A program made the translations under genes and the position numbers. Positions 1-7,363 of a stretch of DNA of 44,467 bases are shown piece by piece. The notes beneath the pieces are model-generated. The model did not search any database, was not told where the DNA came from, and saw only the letters and a list, made by a program, of their open reading frames with translations. Every line of letters starts with the position of its first letter. Positions within the stretch are counted from its first letter, which is position 1. The stretch is from Myxococcota bacterium (lineage in GTDB: Bacteria; Myxococcota_A; Polyangia; HGW-17), in NCBI GenBank assembly GCA_018821305.1, contig JAHJMN010000056.1, positions 1-44,467 of the forward strand, given 5' to 3'.

Positions 1-410
1 AAAATTAAAAATGTTACGATGAAGATAGCTTTAAGCATATTAATGTTGTATTGAATTTCGAAAAATGTCGCAATAGTCGAGTTTCGCAACTTGAAGTTCT
101 TTCTGAAATGCCATACCTCGGGTTTGCCCGTCATTTAGCCATAATACCCTGTAAATCCACCGAATGTTTCAGTGTTAAAAACGGAGCAAAAAGGGTTGAA
201 AAAACACTTCCCACACAATGGTGTTACTGCAGTTGAAATATATATGCATTTGCGGCTCACTTCGAGAGTTCAAAAAAATGCACCACGACACCAGCAGGCC
301 CCATGGAAATGGGCGCAATGAGGTTGGTGTCATTTGTAAATAATTATTAATTATTGAATTTATTTATTATTACAGGGTGTTAATGTGGTGGGTTCTGGTG
401 CGCTGCTTTC
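1..410. other. Leading region with no convincing gene; one nested imperfect hairpin
   Basis: I see no reading frame here with both a ribosome binding site and protein-like composition. The one structural feature is a nested inverted repeat. GACACCA at 287-293 pairs with TGGTGTC at 325-331, and inside it CCCAT at 300-304 pairs with ATGGG at 309-313. An AT-rich stretch (335-375) follows without a clean T-run, so a terminator call would be weak. The region lies beyond the 3' end of the lipoprotein gene ending at 411. Confidence 0.4.
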
Positions 411-914
411 TCATAGGATTTTTATATGCAGTACTTCTTCGATTCTTTTTACAATGAACTTTGGGATTGCTCCGTTTTTATGTAAAAATTCCGAGGCAAC
501 TCTTACTTTGTACAACCAGGCCTCGAGTTTCCCATACAAACGGGCCCGTCTCACTCCTTCATCCCGGATCTTAAAAGCAACTGACTTATAAGCCGCCAAT
601 CGGCTTTCGTAATCTATTTTCCACTTCCGGTACTCCCTTGATACTGTGTGATCAGTTTTAAAATCTTTCAATGCCTTTGTTTTCGTTGTTGTATTGCCAA
701 TAATATCTGCCCAGAAAAAGAACAGGCGGGATTCATTCTCTACGTGAATATTGAATTGAAAAACATTGGTCAAATTATCCTGAAGTCTTGCGAGAGTCAT
801 TCCATTGTGAAATCTCACTGTAGCGGGCGGAGTCCTGGGTTTTTGGTCCTCTTCCCCGCAGGATCCGGACATAAGGAAAAGGATAAACATTACAGGCCAC
901 TGGTTGAGTTTCAT
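411..914 (-). CDS. Small hypothetical lipoprotein
   Basis: The function is not recognised. The protein has about 167 residues and starts with a hydrophobic signal peptide ending in the lipobox-like run MSGSC, so it is probably a lipid-anchored envelope protein. The mature part is rich in Arg, Lys and aromatic residues and looks helical, with no recognisable motif. I chose the ATG at 914 because GGGAG at 924-928 lies 9 nt upstream; the ATG at 920 is only 3 nt from that site. It stands alone: downstream is the featureless window start and upstream is a 540-bp repeat-rich gap. Lineage-restricted lipoproteins of this size recur across the window. Confidence 0.72.
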   Translation of the reverse strand: MKLNQWPVMFILFLMSGSCGEEDQKPRTPPATVRFHNGMTLARLQDNLTNVFQFNIHVENESRLFFFWADIIGNTTTKTKALKDFKTDHTVSREYRKWKIDYESRLAAYKSVAFKIRDEGVRRARLYGKLEAWLYKVRVASEFLHKNGAIPKFIVKRIEEVLHIKIL

Positions 915-1035
915 TTGCATTGACTCCCACTTATAATTTTTAGTGTTATTTCAGAAAATAACTATCCGTCATGTGACTGACTTTGAAGGGGCAATTCAAA
1001 CGTCGATTATCCAAAGGATCTTTGCCGAGTCTGAG

Positions 1036-1165
1036 CCCCTTTCCCCCTTTAGTTGCGCCGCCTGCGGCGGCGCAACTAAAGGGGGAAAGGGGGGGTAAAC
1101 GCCTGATCCCGGAGCTGAAGCTCCGGGCTATACAAAGGCGTTCTTGCGAACGCGGAGGTTCCGAT
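1036..1165 (+). repeat. Three-hairpin structured repeat, copy 1
   Basis: The element begins with a perfect 27-bp inverted repeat (1036-1062 with 1066-1092) around a 3-nt TGC loop. A second hairpin follows at about 1107-1128, with arms CCCGGAGC and GCTCCGGG. A third is at about 1138-1154, with arms GCGTTC and GAACGC, followed by GGAGGT. Copy 2 at 2835-2962 has the same order of hairpins. The second and third stems differ between copies at paired positions while pairing is kept, which suggests selection at the RNA or cruciform level. No protein gene is convincing here, though short frames run through the repeat. Confidence 0.75.
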
Positions 1166-1181
1166 GTTTTGTAATCGCATC

Positions 1182-1433
1182 GACGTGAATGCTCACAGGC
1201 AAATCCATTCGTTGACGGTGAATCTGAGGGCCATAACATGAATGAACACACCCCTGAATCCCATTGCGACGGTGAATGAACGGATCATAAACATGAATGA
1301 CATCACCTGTAAATCCAAACGCCGACGTTGAATCGGTGGATCATGAGCCTGTGCCAGAACAGGCGAAAGCGCCGGGGTAATCACATAGACGTGAATGAAC
1401 ACACGAACGTCGATGTTGAATGAACGGATCATT
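1182..1433. repeat. Degenerate tandem repeat, about four units of ~55 bp
   Basis: Four imperfect units start near 1182, 1237, 1292 and 1383. Recurring words are CATGAATGAACACAC, GACGGTGAATGAACGG and CGGATCAT. Unit 3 carries about 36 extra bases (near 1345-1380), including a small CCTGTGCCAGAACAGG inverted repeat. Units are adjacent with no unique spacers. The block sits beyond the 3' end of the HAAS/Sensor gene and directly follows structured repeat copy 1. I see no gene in 915-1457. Confidence 0.65.
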
Positions 1434-1457
1434 CGCCTGTGGATGCGGGGTCCATTT

Positions 1458-2318
1458 TCAGCCTTTTACCAGCATGGATTTGGCGGTGATTGATTGGAGG
1501 CGGCCTAGGGCGCGGGCGAGGTGCAGGGTGAGGAAAAACATGAGGAAGCCGGCTATTGGCAGGAGGTAGTAAACCCATGGTTCTACAACAAAGCCGTGGA
1601 TTTGTATCGGGTCGTGGTGGAAAATGAAATAAACAATGGGGGAAGCCATGAAGGCCAGGGAAATTGACATAAATGTAACCATCAGCGTGAAATAGATGAT
1701 TCCAAGGGGGAGCATCAGGATGAAAAATGCCATGGCACTCCAGGTATAGCCGTCACTCAGCCAGCTTTTAAACTGCTCCCATAGACCTTTTTTAGATACA
1801 TCGATTATGGGGTGTCGTGGCATACGATAACCCAGCATCCATTCAATGAGACGCCCTTCAAACACCGCAATGCTGCGGATTGAAAGAAGAAATAGTCCCA
1901 TGAAAGGAATACCGATAACTAAAACCATAAATCCGAGGGACAAACTGATTCCCGTAACGGCCCAGGTGAAATAGAAAATCCCAGTAGCCAGGGAAAAAAG
2001 CAGGTAAAAGAAGGAGCCCCAGGTATGCCCGTCCGCAATGACACCGAAAAACCTCGCAGCAAAAGAACCGGAAGGAGCCGGCGGTGAAGATGGACTTTCA
2101 TTGGTATAGGCCCCGGCGATTTCTTCAGGGGTTCCGTACCGGGCAATGGCCTCAACAGCTGAACTTTCGGCATCTTTTCCCGGAGATTCTTTCATGAGTT
2201 CTTCCATAGCTCGGGTAAGGTGCTCAGTCGCATCGAAAACTGCGTCCTGAATAAGCACCGGGTCTGCACCCTTTAAGTTTTCACGAAGTGTTTTAATATA
2301 TGTATCAATGGGATGCAT
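1458..2318 (-). CDS. HAAS-type membrane protein with two Sensor-like transmembrane domains
   Basis: The protein has 286 residues. Residues 1-75 form an acidic helical domain (DTYIKTL..., RYGTPEEIAGAY) like the HAAS/DUF1700 domains usually paired with PadR regulators. Two similar hydrophobic blocks follow, at about residues 95-180 and 190-275. Each begins with a DGYTW- or DGHTW-like motif and holds two to three membrane segments, resembling the putative Sensor domain (PF13796 type). It is probably an inner-membrane sensor or modulator; no catalytic motif is visible. The start at 2318 has CAGGAGGGG just upstream. The frame overlaps the end of padR by 14 bp, so the two are translationally coupled. 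The duplicated membrane half is the unusual point. Confidence 0.82.
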   Translation of the reverse strand: MHPIDTYIKTLRENLKGADPVLIQDAVFDATEHLTRAMEELMKESPGKDAESSAVEAIARYGTPEEIAGAYTNESPSSPPAPSGSFAARFFGVIADGHTWGSFFYLLFSLATGIFYFTWAVTGISLSLGFMVLVIGIPFMGLFLLSIRSIAVFEGRLIEWMLGYRMPRHPIIDVSKKGLWEQFKSWLSDGYTWSAMAFFILMLPLGIIYFTLMVTFMSISLAFMASPIVYFIFHHDPIQIHGFVVEPWVYYLLPIAGFLMFFLTLHLARALGRLQSITAKSMLVKG

Positions 2319-2679
2319 TGTCCCCTCCTGAAAGCACCGAGTTCACGATGCGGCTTGTGTCTTTCCAAATTTTTTTCCATGATTCGAGGTTTTGTCGACC
2401 AGCGGGAGTAATTTCGTAGTATTTTCGCGGAGGCCCCGAGACAGATGGTTCTACTCTGGATGTCAGAAGTCCGGAAGTTTCCATGGAACGCAGCACCGGA
2501 TAGAGAGCGCCCTGTTTCATCATGGGCAGATTCTCCGCATGCTGTTCCAGATTTTTAACGATCTGGTACCCATAAAGGGGTTCTTTGCTCTGTTCAATGA
2601 TTGCTAAAAGGATGAGTCCCACCGTTCCGGAGTTCAGTTCCTTCTGGAATTTTTTACTGCTTTCGTCAGAAACGCTCAT
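2305..2679 (-). CDS. PadR-family transcriptional regulator
   Basis: The protein has 124 residues with the typical PadR winged helix. Recognisable stretches are LILLAIIEQSKEPLYGYQI, the recognition helix region GALYPVLRSMETSGLL, and the wing PPRKYYEITPAGR. The length fits the short PadR-s1 class, whose members are usually dimeric repressors that control their own operon. It overlaps the downstream HAAS/Sensor membrane gene, a classic PadR-HAAS pairing. A perfect inverted repeat about 110-130 bp upstream overlaps a sigma70-like promoter, which suggests autorepression. The inducing signal cannot be read from the sequence. Confidence 0.92.
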   Translation of the reverse strand: MSVSDESSKKFQKELNSGTVGLILLAIIEQSKEPLYGYQIVKNLEQHAENLPMMKQGALYPVLRSMETSGLLTSRVEPSVSGPPRKYYEITPAGRQNLESWKKIWKDTSRIVNSVLSGGDNASH

Positions 2680-2704
2680 GATCCTTACACCTTCTGCAAA
2701 ATTT

Positions 2705-2732
2705 GTTCGTGTCCTGTAATTCGCTTGGCGAA
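2705..2732 (-). repeat. Fragment of the three-module interspersed repeat (cruciform end)
   Basis: GTTCGTGTCCTGTAATTCGC followed by GGCGAA matches the outer end of the cruciform module of the fuller copy at 19769-19911, in the same orientation. The rest of the element is missing. It lies in the 5' leader of the padR transcript predicted from the promoter at 2787-2814. Confidence 0.6.
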
Positions 2733-2780
2733 ATTACCTGCGGGAAACAATCCAGTAAGTGGCAAATTACCACTGCTGAT

Positions 2781-2814
2781 AAATTTACACTAGTGTAAAT
2801 TTAACACTAGTCAA
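2781..2814 (-). promoter_or_regulatory. padR promoter with overlapping palindromic operator
   Basis: Two overlapping symmetric sites are visible. One is a perfect 22-bp palindrome at 2781-2802, centred on ACACTAGTGT. The other is an inverted repeat of ACTAGTGT (2789-2796) and ACACTAGT (2804-2811) with a 7-nt spacer. On the minus strand TTGACT (2814-2809) and TAGTGT (2792-2787) are spaced by 16 bp, like -35 and -10 elements, so the repeat covers the core promoter. This is the arrangement expected for a repressor operator. Assignment to the PadR protein is inferred from adjacency. Confidence 0.75.
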
Positions 2815-2834
2815 CTGTTTTTTTGGGGGCAGGT

Positions 2835-2962
2835 ACTTTTTTCAATAGATGCGCCGCCTGCGTCAGCGCATCTATTGAAAAAAGTGGGGTGGGTATAATT
2901 GAGATCCCAGAGCTGAAGCTCTGGGCTATCTATAGGCGTTCTACGAATGCGGAGGTGCAGGG
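2835..2962 (+). repeat. Three-hairpin structured repeat, copy 2
   Basis: This copy opens with a perfect 20-bp stem (2835-2854 with 2866-2885) around an 11-nt loop. The outer stem sequence is unrelated to copy 1, but the loop-proximal GCGCCGCCTGCG is shared. The second hairpin has arms CCCAGAGC and GCTCTGGG, and the third has GCGTTC and GAATGC followed by GGAGGT. A partial third piece (AACGCGGAGGTGCA) lies at about 2978-2998. The remaining bases up to the RuvC-like gene at 3132 hold no gene I can support. Confidence 0.75.
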
Positions 2963-3131
2963 TTTCGATTCGTTGCCTGTTGCCAACGCGGAGGTGCACC
3001 GAATTCAGGTTTGAGGACGTTTGGGATGATGATCCATTGATTAAAATAATATTCTTTTTATTATTGTTTTATGATTCTGCTGAGGGATGCGTCCATTATC
3101 GAAAACTTTCCATGTTCTGTGGAGTATGAAA

Positions 3132-3611
3132 ATGTCCAGTGATGCGGAAGCCTATCTCCTTGCCGTGGATTTGGGGCTGAAAACGGGCCTCGCGCTCTTT
3201 GACAATCGTGGGACTCTTTTATGGTACCGTTCTCACAATGTGGGCAGCAGGGCAAATCTGAAACGGGCAGTCCATACCATTTTGCGCCAACTCACTTCAT
3301 TAAAATATATTTACGTTGAAGGCGATCGGGCCCTGGGGGAAATCTGGAAAAAAGAAGGTACAAAAGTCGGTGCGACTCTGACTTTTGTAAGTCCCGAAAC
3401 GTGGCGGGAAGTCTTCATGTATGAAAGACAAATGGAAGACAGTAAAACCGCAAAAGAAACAGCAGTAAAAATGGCCACAAGAGCTGTAGCACTTTTATCT
3501 CCGAATAAATCCCCAATCCCGCTTCGGCACGACACAGCGGAAGCCATTTTACTCGGAGTATACGCCATCTACAAAGAAGGATGGCTCGAAACCATCCCGG
3601 ATTTCGGGTAG
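3132..3611 (+). CDS. RuvC-like RNase H-fold nuclease, compact
   Basis: The protein has 159 residues when started at the ATG at 3132, which has GGAG at 3121-3124 placed 7 nt upstream. The in-frame ATG at 3126 is too close to that site. The fold resembles RuvC-type resolvases: a first strand LAVDLGLKTGLALFD with D13, a second acidic residue in YVEGD (E63), and a C-terminal helix RHDTAEAILLG with D134 and E137. E. coli RuvC uses D7, E66, D138 and D141, so the arrangement is conserved with a final Asp-to-Glu change. It may resolve branched DNA or be a related nuclease. It stands alone, with no ruvA or ruvB nearby. Family assignment is from motif reading only. Confidence 0.7.
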   Translation: MSSDAEAYLLAVDLGLKTGLALFDNRGTLLWYRSHNVGSRANLKRAVHTILRQLTSLKYIYVEGDRALGEIWKKEGTKVGATLTFVSPETWREVFMYERQMEDSKTAKETAVKMATRAVALLSPNKSPIPLRHDTAEAILLGVYAIYKEGWLETIPDFG

Positions 3612-3620
3612 TTCGCTCCC

Positions 3621-3850
3621 GAGTAATACGATTGTGACTCGGTTTAAAGAAATGCTTCAGGAATGAGCCCCCTGATTTCCTGTTCCTGCTTCTGATTTCC
3701 TGATTACCTGAAATTTTTAACAGGTAGACAGGCAGTCAGGAAACAGGGGCAGGATCAGGTCGTAACCATTTAACATCAAAGTAAAATTACAAAAATGGAA
3801 TAAAATATTCACTTTTTAGATTTCGATCCTTTTACTCCGCAAGCGGTCTA
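3621..3850 (+). repeat. CCTG/CAGG long-hairpin repeat, copy 1
   Basis: A head (3621-3670) leads into a long imperfect hairpin. The left arm, 3671-3710, repeats CCTG about every 7-10 bases. The loop is an A/T-rich run (3711-3720). The right arm, 3721-3759, repeats CAGG. A tail at 3761-3850 contains AACATCAAAGTAAAATTAC, TTTCGATCCTTTTACTC and GCAAGCGGTCTA. Copies at 9682-9900 and 43575-43760 share the hairpin design and tail. It sits between the convergent RuvC-like and tetratricopeptide-like genes, so it may also act as a transcription terminator. Confidence 0.78.
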
Positions 3851-3900
3851 GTAGCGGCCTGATAGGATTTTTATTAAAATCCTATTTCAGGACAGTAACT
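3851..3900 (+). repeat. Chimeric fragment of the three-module repeat
   Basis: GTAGCGGCCTGATAGGATTT matches one edge of the cruciform module (compare the reverse complement of 19796-19826). The closing TTTCAGGACAGTAACT matches the terminal inverted repeat of the other module. The middle is absent, so this looks like an internal deletion product. AGGATTTT and AAAATCCT still form a hairpin. It abuts the tail of the CCTG/CAGG repeat. Confidence 0.6.
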
Positions 3901-3910
3901 AAATGGCGGG

Positions 3911-5413
3911 TTATCGTTTTTTCTCAGGATTTTCAGCGTGCAGTTTTTTCAGTTCGAGCCATGGGCGGAAAACTGTCAGATTCGGGTAGTCAGCTATGAG
4001 TTTAGCCAACTCATCAAGCGCTGATGCCTTCTTCAGGGGTGGAATTTTGCGCCCCTGAGAATCATTTTTCGGGGCATTATCCAGGGCAAAAGGCCCAGAC
4101 CAAAAGGAACCCAACACTTTATATGGACCAACGCGGATCGACACAAGGAAAGATACAGTGTTTTTTACATAATGTACTTTGGCTAGAAGAGAAATGAATA
4201 TATGGCTTCCTTCAACTTTTCCTTTGTTTTGTTCGTTTTCGTTGTTATTTACACTGCCGCGGGTCAATCCAGGTTTTTTGAATTGAATAACAGATGATTT
4301 GATTACTACATTTTTATTTTTTATATACTTTCCTTTAATTGAAGAAATTATGGCAAGTATTTTTTTATTTCTAGAGGAAAGAAAAGATTGGAACTTGCTC
4401 TTTTGAGTAGGAATTTCAGGAACATAAAATGCATAGTTAATTATTAACCTTTTATTATCAATAAGACTTTCCAGAGTTTCAAGATATTTCTTTTCGTTGG
4501 ATAGCTTGAGTTTGCGGTAAAGACTCGCTCTTCGTTTAAATTCCCTTTTATCTGTATTGGCCAGAAAAAACATGGGCTTTCCAAAATCGCGATCTTTATC
4601 AAGAGATAGACCAAAGAGCCGGGATGCGCGAGTAAAGTCCCCAGAAGCTCCGGCGGCATAACCACTAAGCAGAAACTTTTTCTGTTTCTCCAGAGCCTCA
4701 CTTGTTTTCATTAGAACTCTGGAATAGAAAGGATATTTTTCCTTGAAAAGTTGAATAGCGTATAGTGGCTTTCTAAACGCTGCCATATGCATTAATTCGG
4801 CTATTCTATTTAATTCCTCAGAATTTTTGAGTTGGGTTTCAAGGCTGGTGCAATGGGTTTTGCAAAAAACTTCAAGATCAGTTTTCGTCCATCCATTTAA
4901 GAGCAGCCTCAGGGTCAACATTTTATATTGTCCTCGCGGTGGTATCTCTTTCTGTGAGACAAGGGATTCAACCTGGGCTTTTTTATGGGGGAGACGAGCC
5001 AGTTCGTAGTATTTCAAGGCACTTTTCAAATCGTTTTTATTGAAAAAACTATCAGCAATTTTTTCATAGAGCTTTAACGCTTTTTCTGTCTGCCCGAATT
5101 TAGTAAGAAGGGCTGCTGCATGAATGATATCCCCCCGGGCTAAAACCGAGTCGACCATTTTCGTCTGGATTCGAATAGTAGATGCCGGATTTTTTGCCAA
5201 CCGATAATACTCCAGAGCTTCGGAATATTTCTCTATTGATTCCGCTGCTTTGCCCATTTCAAACCAGCATTCGGACTGCTCAGATAATTTCGCTGCATTG
5301 CAGTGGCGGGCGGCTTTTTCAAAGTTACCTGTTTCAAGGTAGTCTGAAACGTTCATGCAAGAGGATACAGGCAACCCGAAAACCAGTGACCATAAAATTA
5401 TGAACTTCCACAT
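3911..5413 (-). CDS. Lipoprotein with tetratricopeptide-like helical repeats
   Basis: The protein has 500 residues from the ATG at 5413, which starts a signal peptide ending in the lipobox-like PVSSC and has GGAG 9 nt upstream. An upstream in-frame start at 5518 would bury the signal peptide. Residues about 25-190 contain helix pairs of tetratricopeptide type (YSEALEYYRLAKN, EKALKLYEKIADSFF, LKSALKYYELARL). Such repeats usually serve as scaffolds for envelope complexes. The C-terminal 150 residues look mixed alpha/beta and are not recognised. It is monocistronic, divergent from the aminotransferase operon and convergent with the RuvC-like gene. The specific function is unknown. Confidence 0.78.
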   Translation of the reverse strand: MWKFIILWSLVFGLPVSSCMNVSDYLETGNFEKAARHCNAAKLSEQSECWFEMGKAAESIEKYSEALEYYRLAKNPASTIRIQTKMVDSVLARGDIIHAAALLTKFGQTEKALKLYEKIADSFFNKNDLKSALKYYELARLPHKKAQVESLVSQKEIPPRGQYKMLTLRLLLNGWTKTDLEVFCKTHCTSLETQLKNSEELNRIAELMHMAAFRKPLYAIQLFKEKYPFYSRVLMKTSEALEKQKKFLLSGYAAGASGDFTRASRLFGLSLDKDRDFGKPMFFLANTDKREFKRRASLYRKLKLSNEKKYLETLESLIDNKRLIINYAFYVPEIPTQKSKFQSFLSSRNKKILAIISSIKGKYIKNKNVVIKSSVIQFKKPGLTRGSVNNNENEQNKGKVEGSHIFISLLAKVHYVKNTVSFLVSIRVGPYKVLGSFWSGPFALDNAPKNDSQGRKIPPLKKASALDELAKLIADYPNLTVFRPWLELKKLHAENPEKKR

Positions 5414-5594
5414 TTTCTTTTTCTCCGTCTCATAGTTTACAGAGAAAGCACAATTTGCCAAGGTAGAAAATGTTTTTACTCGCACAGTGGTCCTCATCTG
5501 ACGTGGATAATTTCCCATTCTGGAGTGATTAGGGAAAAATAAATGTTGAATAATTCACCGGTTGTTGTACTTCTCTTTACTGGAGGTAGACATC

Positions 5595-6797
5595 ATGAAA
5601 ATCCAGTTGAGTCAGCGTTCTTCAGATATTCCTTACAGCCCCATTCGAAAGCTGCTGCCCTTCGAAGTTGAAGCGGTAAAGCGCGGGATAAAAATCTATA
5701 AACTGAACATCGGGCAGCCGGACATTGCTACCCCTGCTCCGTTTTTCACCTCTTTAGGTAACGATTTACCGGAAGTTCTCGGTTATGGACCATCTCAGGG
5801 CTTGCCGGAGTTCAGAAAAGCCGTTTCCGATTATTATAAAAGACTGAACATCCCCTTTGAACCGGATGAAATCATTGCCACCGTTGGGGGCAGCGAAGCT
5901 CTGTTTTTCGCATTTCTCGCCGTGGCCAATCCCGGGGATGAAATCATTGTTTTTGAACCTTTTTATACGAATTACATCGGCTTTGCCGTTTACAGCGGTG
6001 TTACATTAGTGCCCTACACCCTGAAAGCTGAAAACGGTTTCCACCTTCCAGCACGGGAGGAAATCACCCGACTTATTACACCGAAAACAAAGGCTATTTT
6101 GTCCTGCAGTCCCAACAACCCCACGGGGACGGTTTTTACTCAGGCAGAAATCGAAATGCTTGCGGACATCGCCTTGGAGCATGGACTTTTCATCATAAGT
6201 GATGAAGTGTACCGCGAGTTTTCCTACACAGGGCAAACACCTCCGGGCATCATGAGTGTGAGCCGCATCTGGGATCAGGCCATTGTAGTGGATTCCATTT
6301 CAAAACGCTTCTCCGCCTGCGGAGCCCGTATCGGCAACTTTGCTACTAAAAACCGTTGCCTGTATGACAGCGTTCTGCGTTTCGGCCAGGCTCGTCTGTG
6401 TCCAGCAACGGCGGAACAACTGGCAGCGGTTTCTCTGTACAGCATGAGTGACGATTATTTCGAAAGCGTACGCGAAGAATACCGCCGTCGCCGGGATGCC
6501 GTCATGAAGGGCCTTGGAGAAATCGACGGAATCGTATGTCACAGTCCCGACGGTGCATTCTACATCATGGCCGCCCTTCCCATCGACGACGGCGACCGGT
6601 TTGCAAAATGGCTCCTTACAGATTTCAGTCATGAAGGCGAAACCGTCATGGTTGCTCCCGGTGCAGGATTCTATGCCACCGCCGGCATGGGCAAGAATGA
6701 AATCCGCCTTGCCTATGTTCTGGAAGCTGAGAAATGCACAAGGGCCATGGAAATACTGAAAGTTGCCGTCGAAAAGTATATTAAAGAGGTGATGTAA
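5595..6797 (+). CDS. Class I/II pyridoxal-phosphate aminotransferase
   Basis: The protein has 400 residues from the ATG at 5595, with GGAGG 8 nt upstream. Fold-type I motifs are clear: LNIGQPDIATP near the N-terminus, GGSEAL (98-103) for phosphate contact, SPNNPTG (172-178), DEVY (203-206), the cofactor lysine K237 in SISKRFSACGARIG, and R245. It belongs to the aspartate/aromatic aminotransferase group; the precise amino-acid substrate is not readable. The stop codon shares one base with the pyrE start (TAATG), so it heads a coupled operon of aminotransferase, pyrE, two lipoproteins and a hydrolase. Confidence 0.93.
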   Translation: MKIQLSQRSSDIPYSPIRKLLPFEVEAVKRGIKIYKLNIGQPDIATPAPFFTSLGNDLPEVLGYGPSQGLPEFRKAVSDYYKRLNIPFEPDEIIATVGGSEALFFAFLAVANPGDEIIVFEPFYTNYIGFAVYSGVTLVPYTLKAENGFHLPAREEITRLITPKTKAILSCSPNNPTGTVFTQAEIEMLADIALEHGLFIISDEVYREFSYTGQTPPGIMSVSRIWDQAIVVDSISKRFSACGARIGNFATKNRCLYDSVLRFGQARLCPATAEQLAAVSLYSMSDDYFESVREEYRRRRDAVMKGLGEIDGIVCHSPDGAFYIMAALPIDDGDRFAKWLLTDFSHEGETVMVAPGAGFYATAGMGKNEIRLAYVLEAEKCTRAMEILKVAVEKYIKEVM

Positions 6798-7363
6798 TGG
6801 ATACATCTGTACGCCTTCTTGAACTCCTTACGGAACTCAGTTACGTTAAAGGGGAAGTCACCCTTGCTTCAGGCAAAAAGAGCGATTTCTACATCGACTG
6901 CCGCAAGACAATTCTTACGGCGGAGGGGCACTGGCTTACAGGGTCTGCCTTTTTAGAAATCATTGAAGAGCATTTTCCTGAGGCGGATGCCGTTGGCGGT
7001 GTTGCTTTAGGAGCATGCCCCATTGCGTCGGCGGTTTCACTGCTTTCCTTCACCCAGGGAAAAAAACACCTTGATGCTTTTTATCTTCGTAAAGAGCCCA
7101 AGGGCCATGGGATGGGAAAACAACTTGAAGGAAACATTCCCGCCGGAACAAAATGTGTTATAGTTGAAGACGTCGTAACAAGCGGCGGGTCAACTCTCGC
7201 TGCGTTGGAACTCGCGGCAAAAGAAGGCCTTGACGTTGCAGGCGTTGTCGTTTTAGTAGACAGGCAGGAAGACAGCGGCATTGAAAAGATACGGGCAAAA
7301 GTTCCTGTCGTAAGCATTTATACCAGGCAGATCATCAAATCTGCAGGAACAGGCGATGAATAA
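6797..7363 (+). CDS. pyrE: Orotate phosphoribosyltransferase
   Basis: This enzyme converts orotate and PRPP to orotidine monophosphate in de novo pyrimidine synthesis in the cytoplasm. The protein has 188 residues. It shows the N-terminal FYIDCRKTIL strand, the catalytic loop stretch LRKEPKGHGMGKQLEG (98-112) and the PRPP-binding motif VIVEDVVTSGGST (121-133). The size is normal for short bacterial PyrE. It overlaps the aminotransferase by one base and the next lipoprotein gene by 8 bp. No other pyrimidine gene is present in the window. Confidence 0.95.
   Translation: MDTSVRLLELLTELSYVKGEVTLASGKKSDFYIDCRKTILTAEGHWLTGSAFLEIIEEHFPEADAVGGVALGACPIASAVSLLSFTQGKKHLDAFYLRKEPKGHGMGKQLEGNIPAGTKCVIVEDVVTSGGSTLAALELAAKEGLDVAGVVVLVDRQEDSGIEKIRAKVPVVSIYTRQIIKSAGTGDE

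Noticed and set aside
51-236. Short plus-strand frame at the window start
   Set aside because: It begins with TTG, has no ribosome site and an unlikely composition with many Cys and Ser.
946-1251. Short frames through the structured and tandem repeats (also near 2811-2999)
   Set aside because: They translate the hairpins themselves, have no ribosome site and are not conserved as protein between copies.
1182-1433. CRISPR array
   Set aside because: Units are adjacent and diverged, with no regular unique spacers and no cas genes.
5414-5594. Riboswitch or leader attenuator before the aminotransferase-pyrE operon
   Set aside because: I could not find a conserved riboswitch core, a leader peptide or a hairpin followed by a T-run.
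6300-6806. Long antisense frame across the aminotransferase gene
   Set aside because: It is a shadow of a gene with clear family motifs; it is Cys- and His-rich with no start signal.
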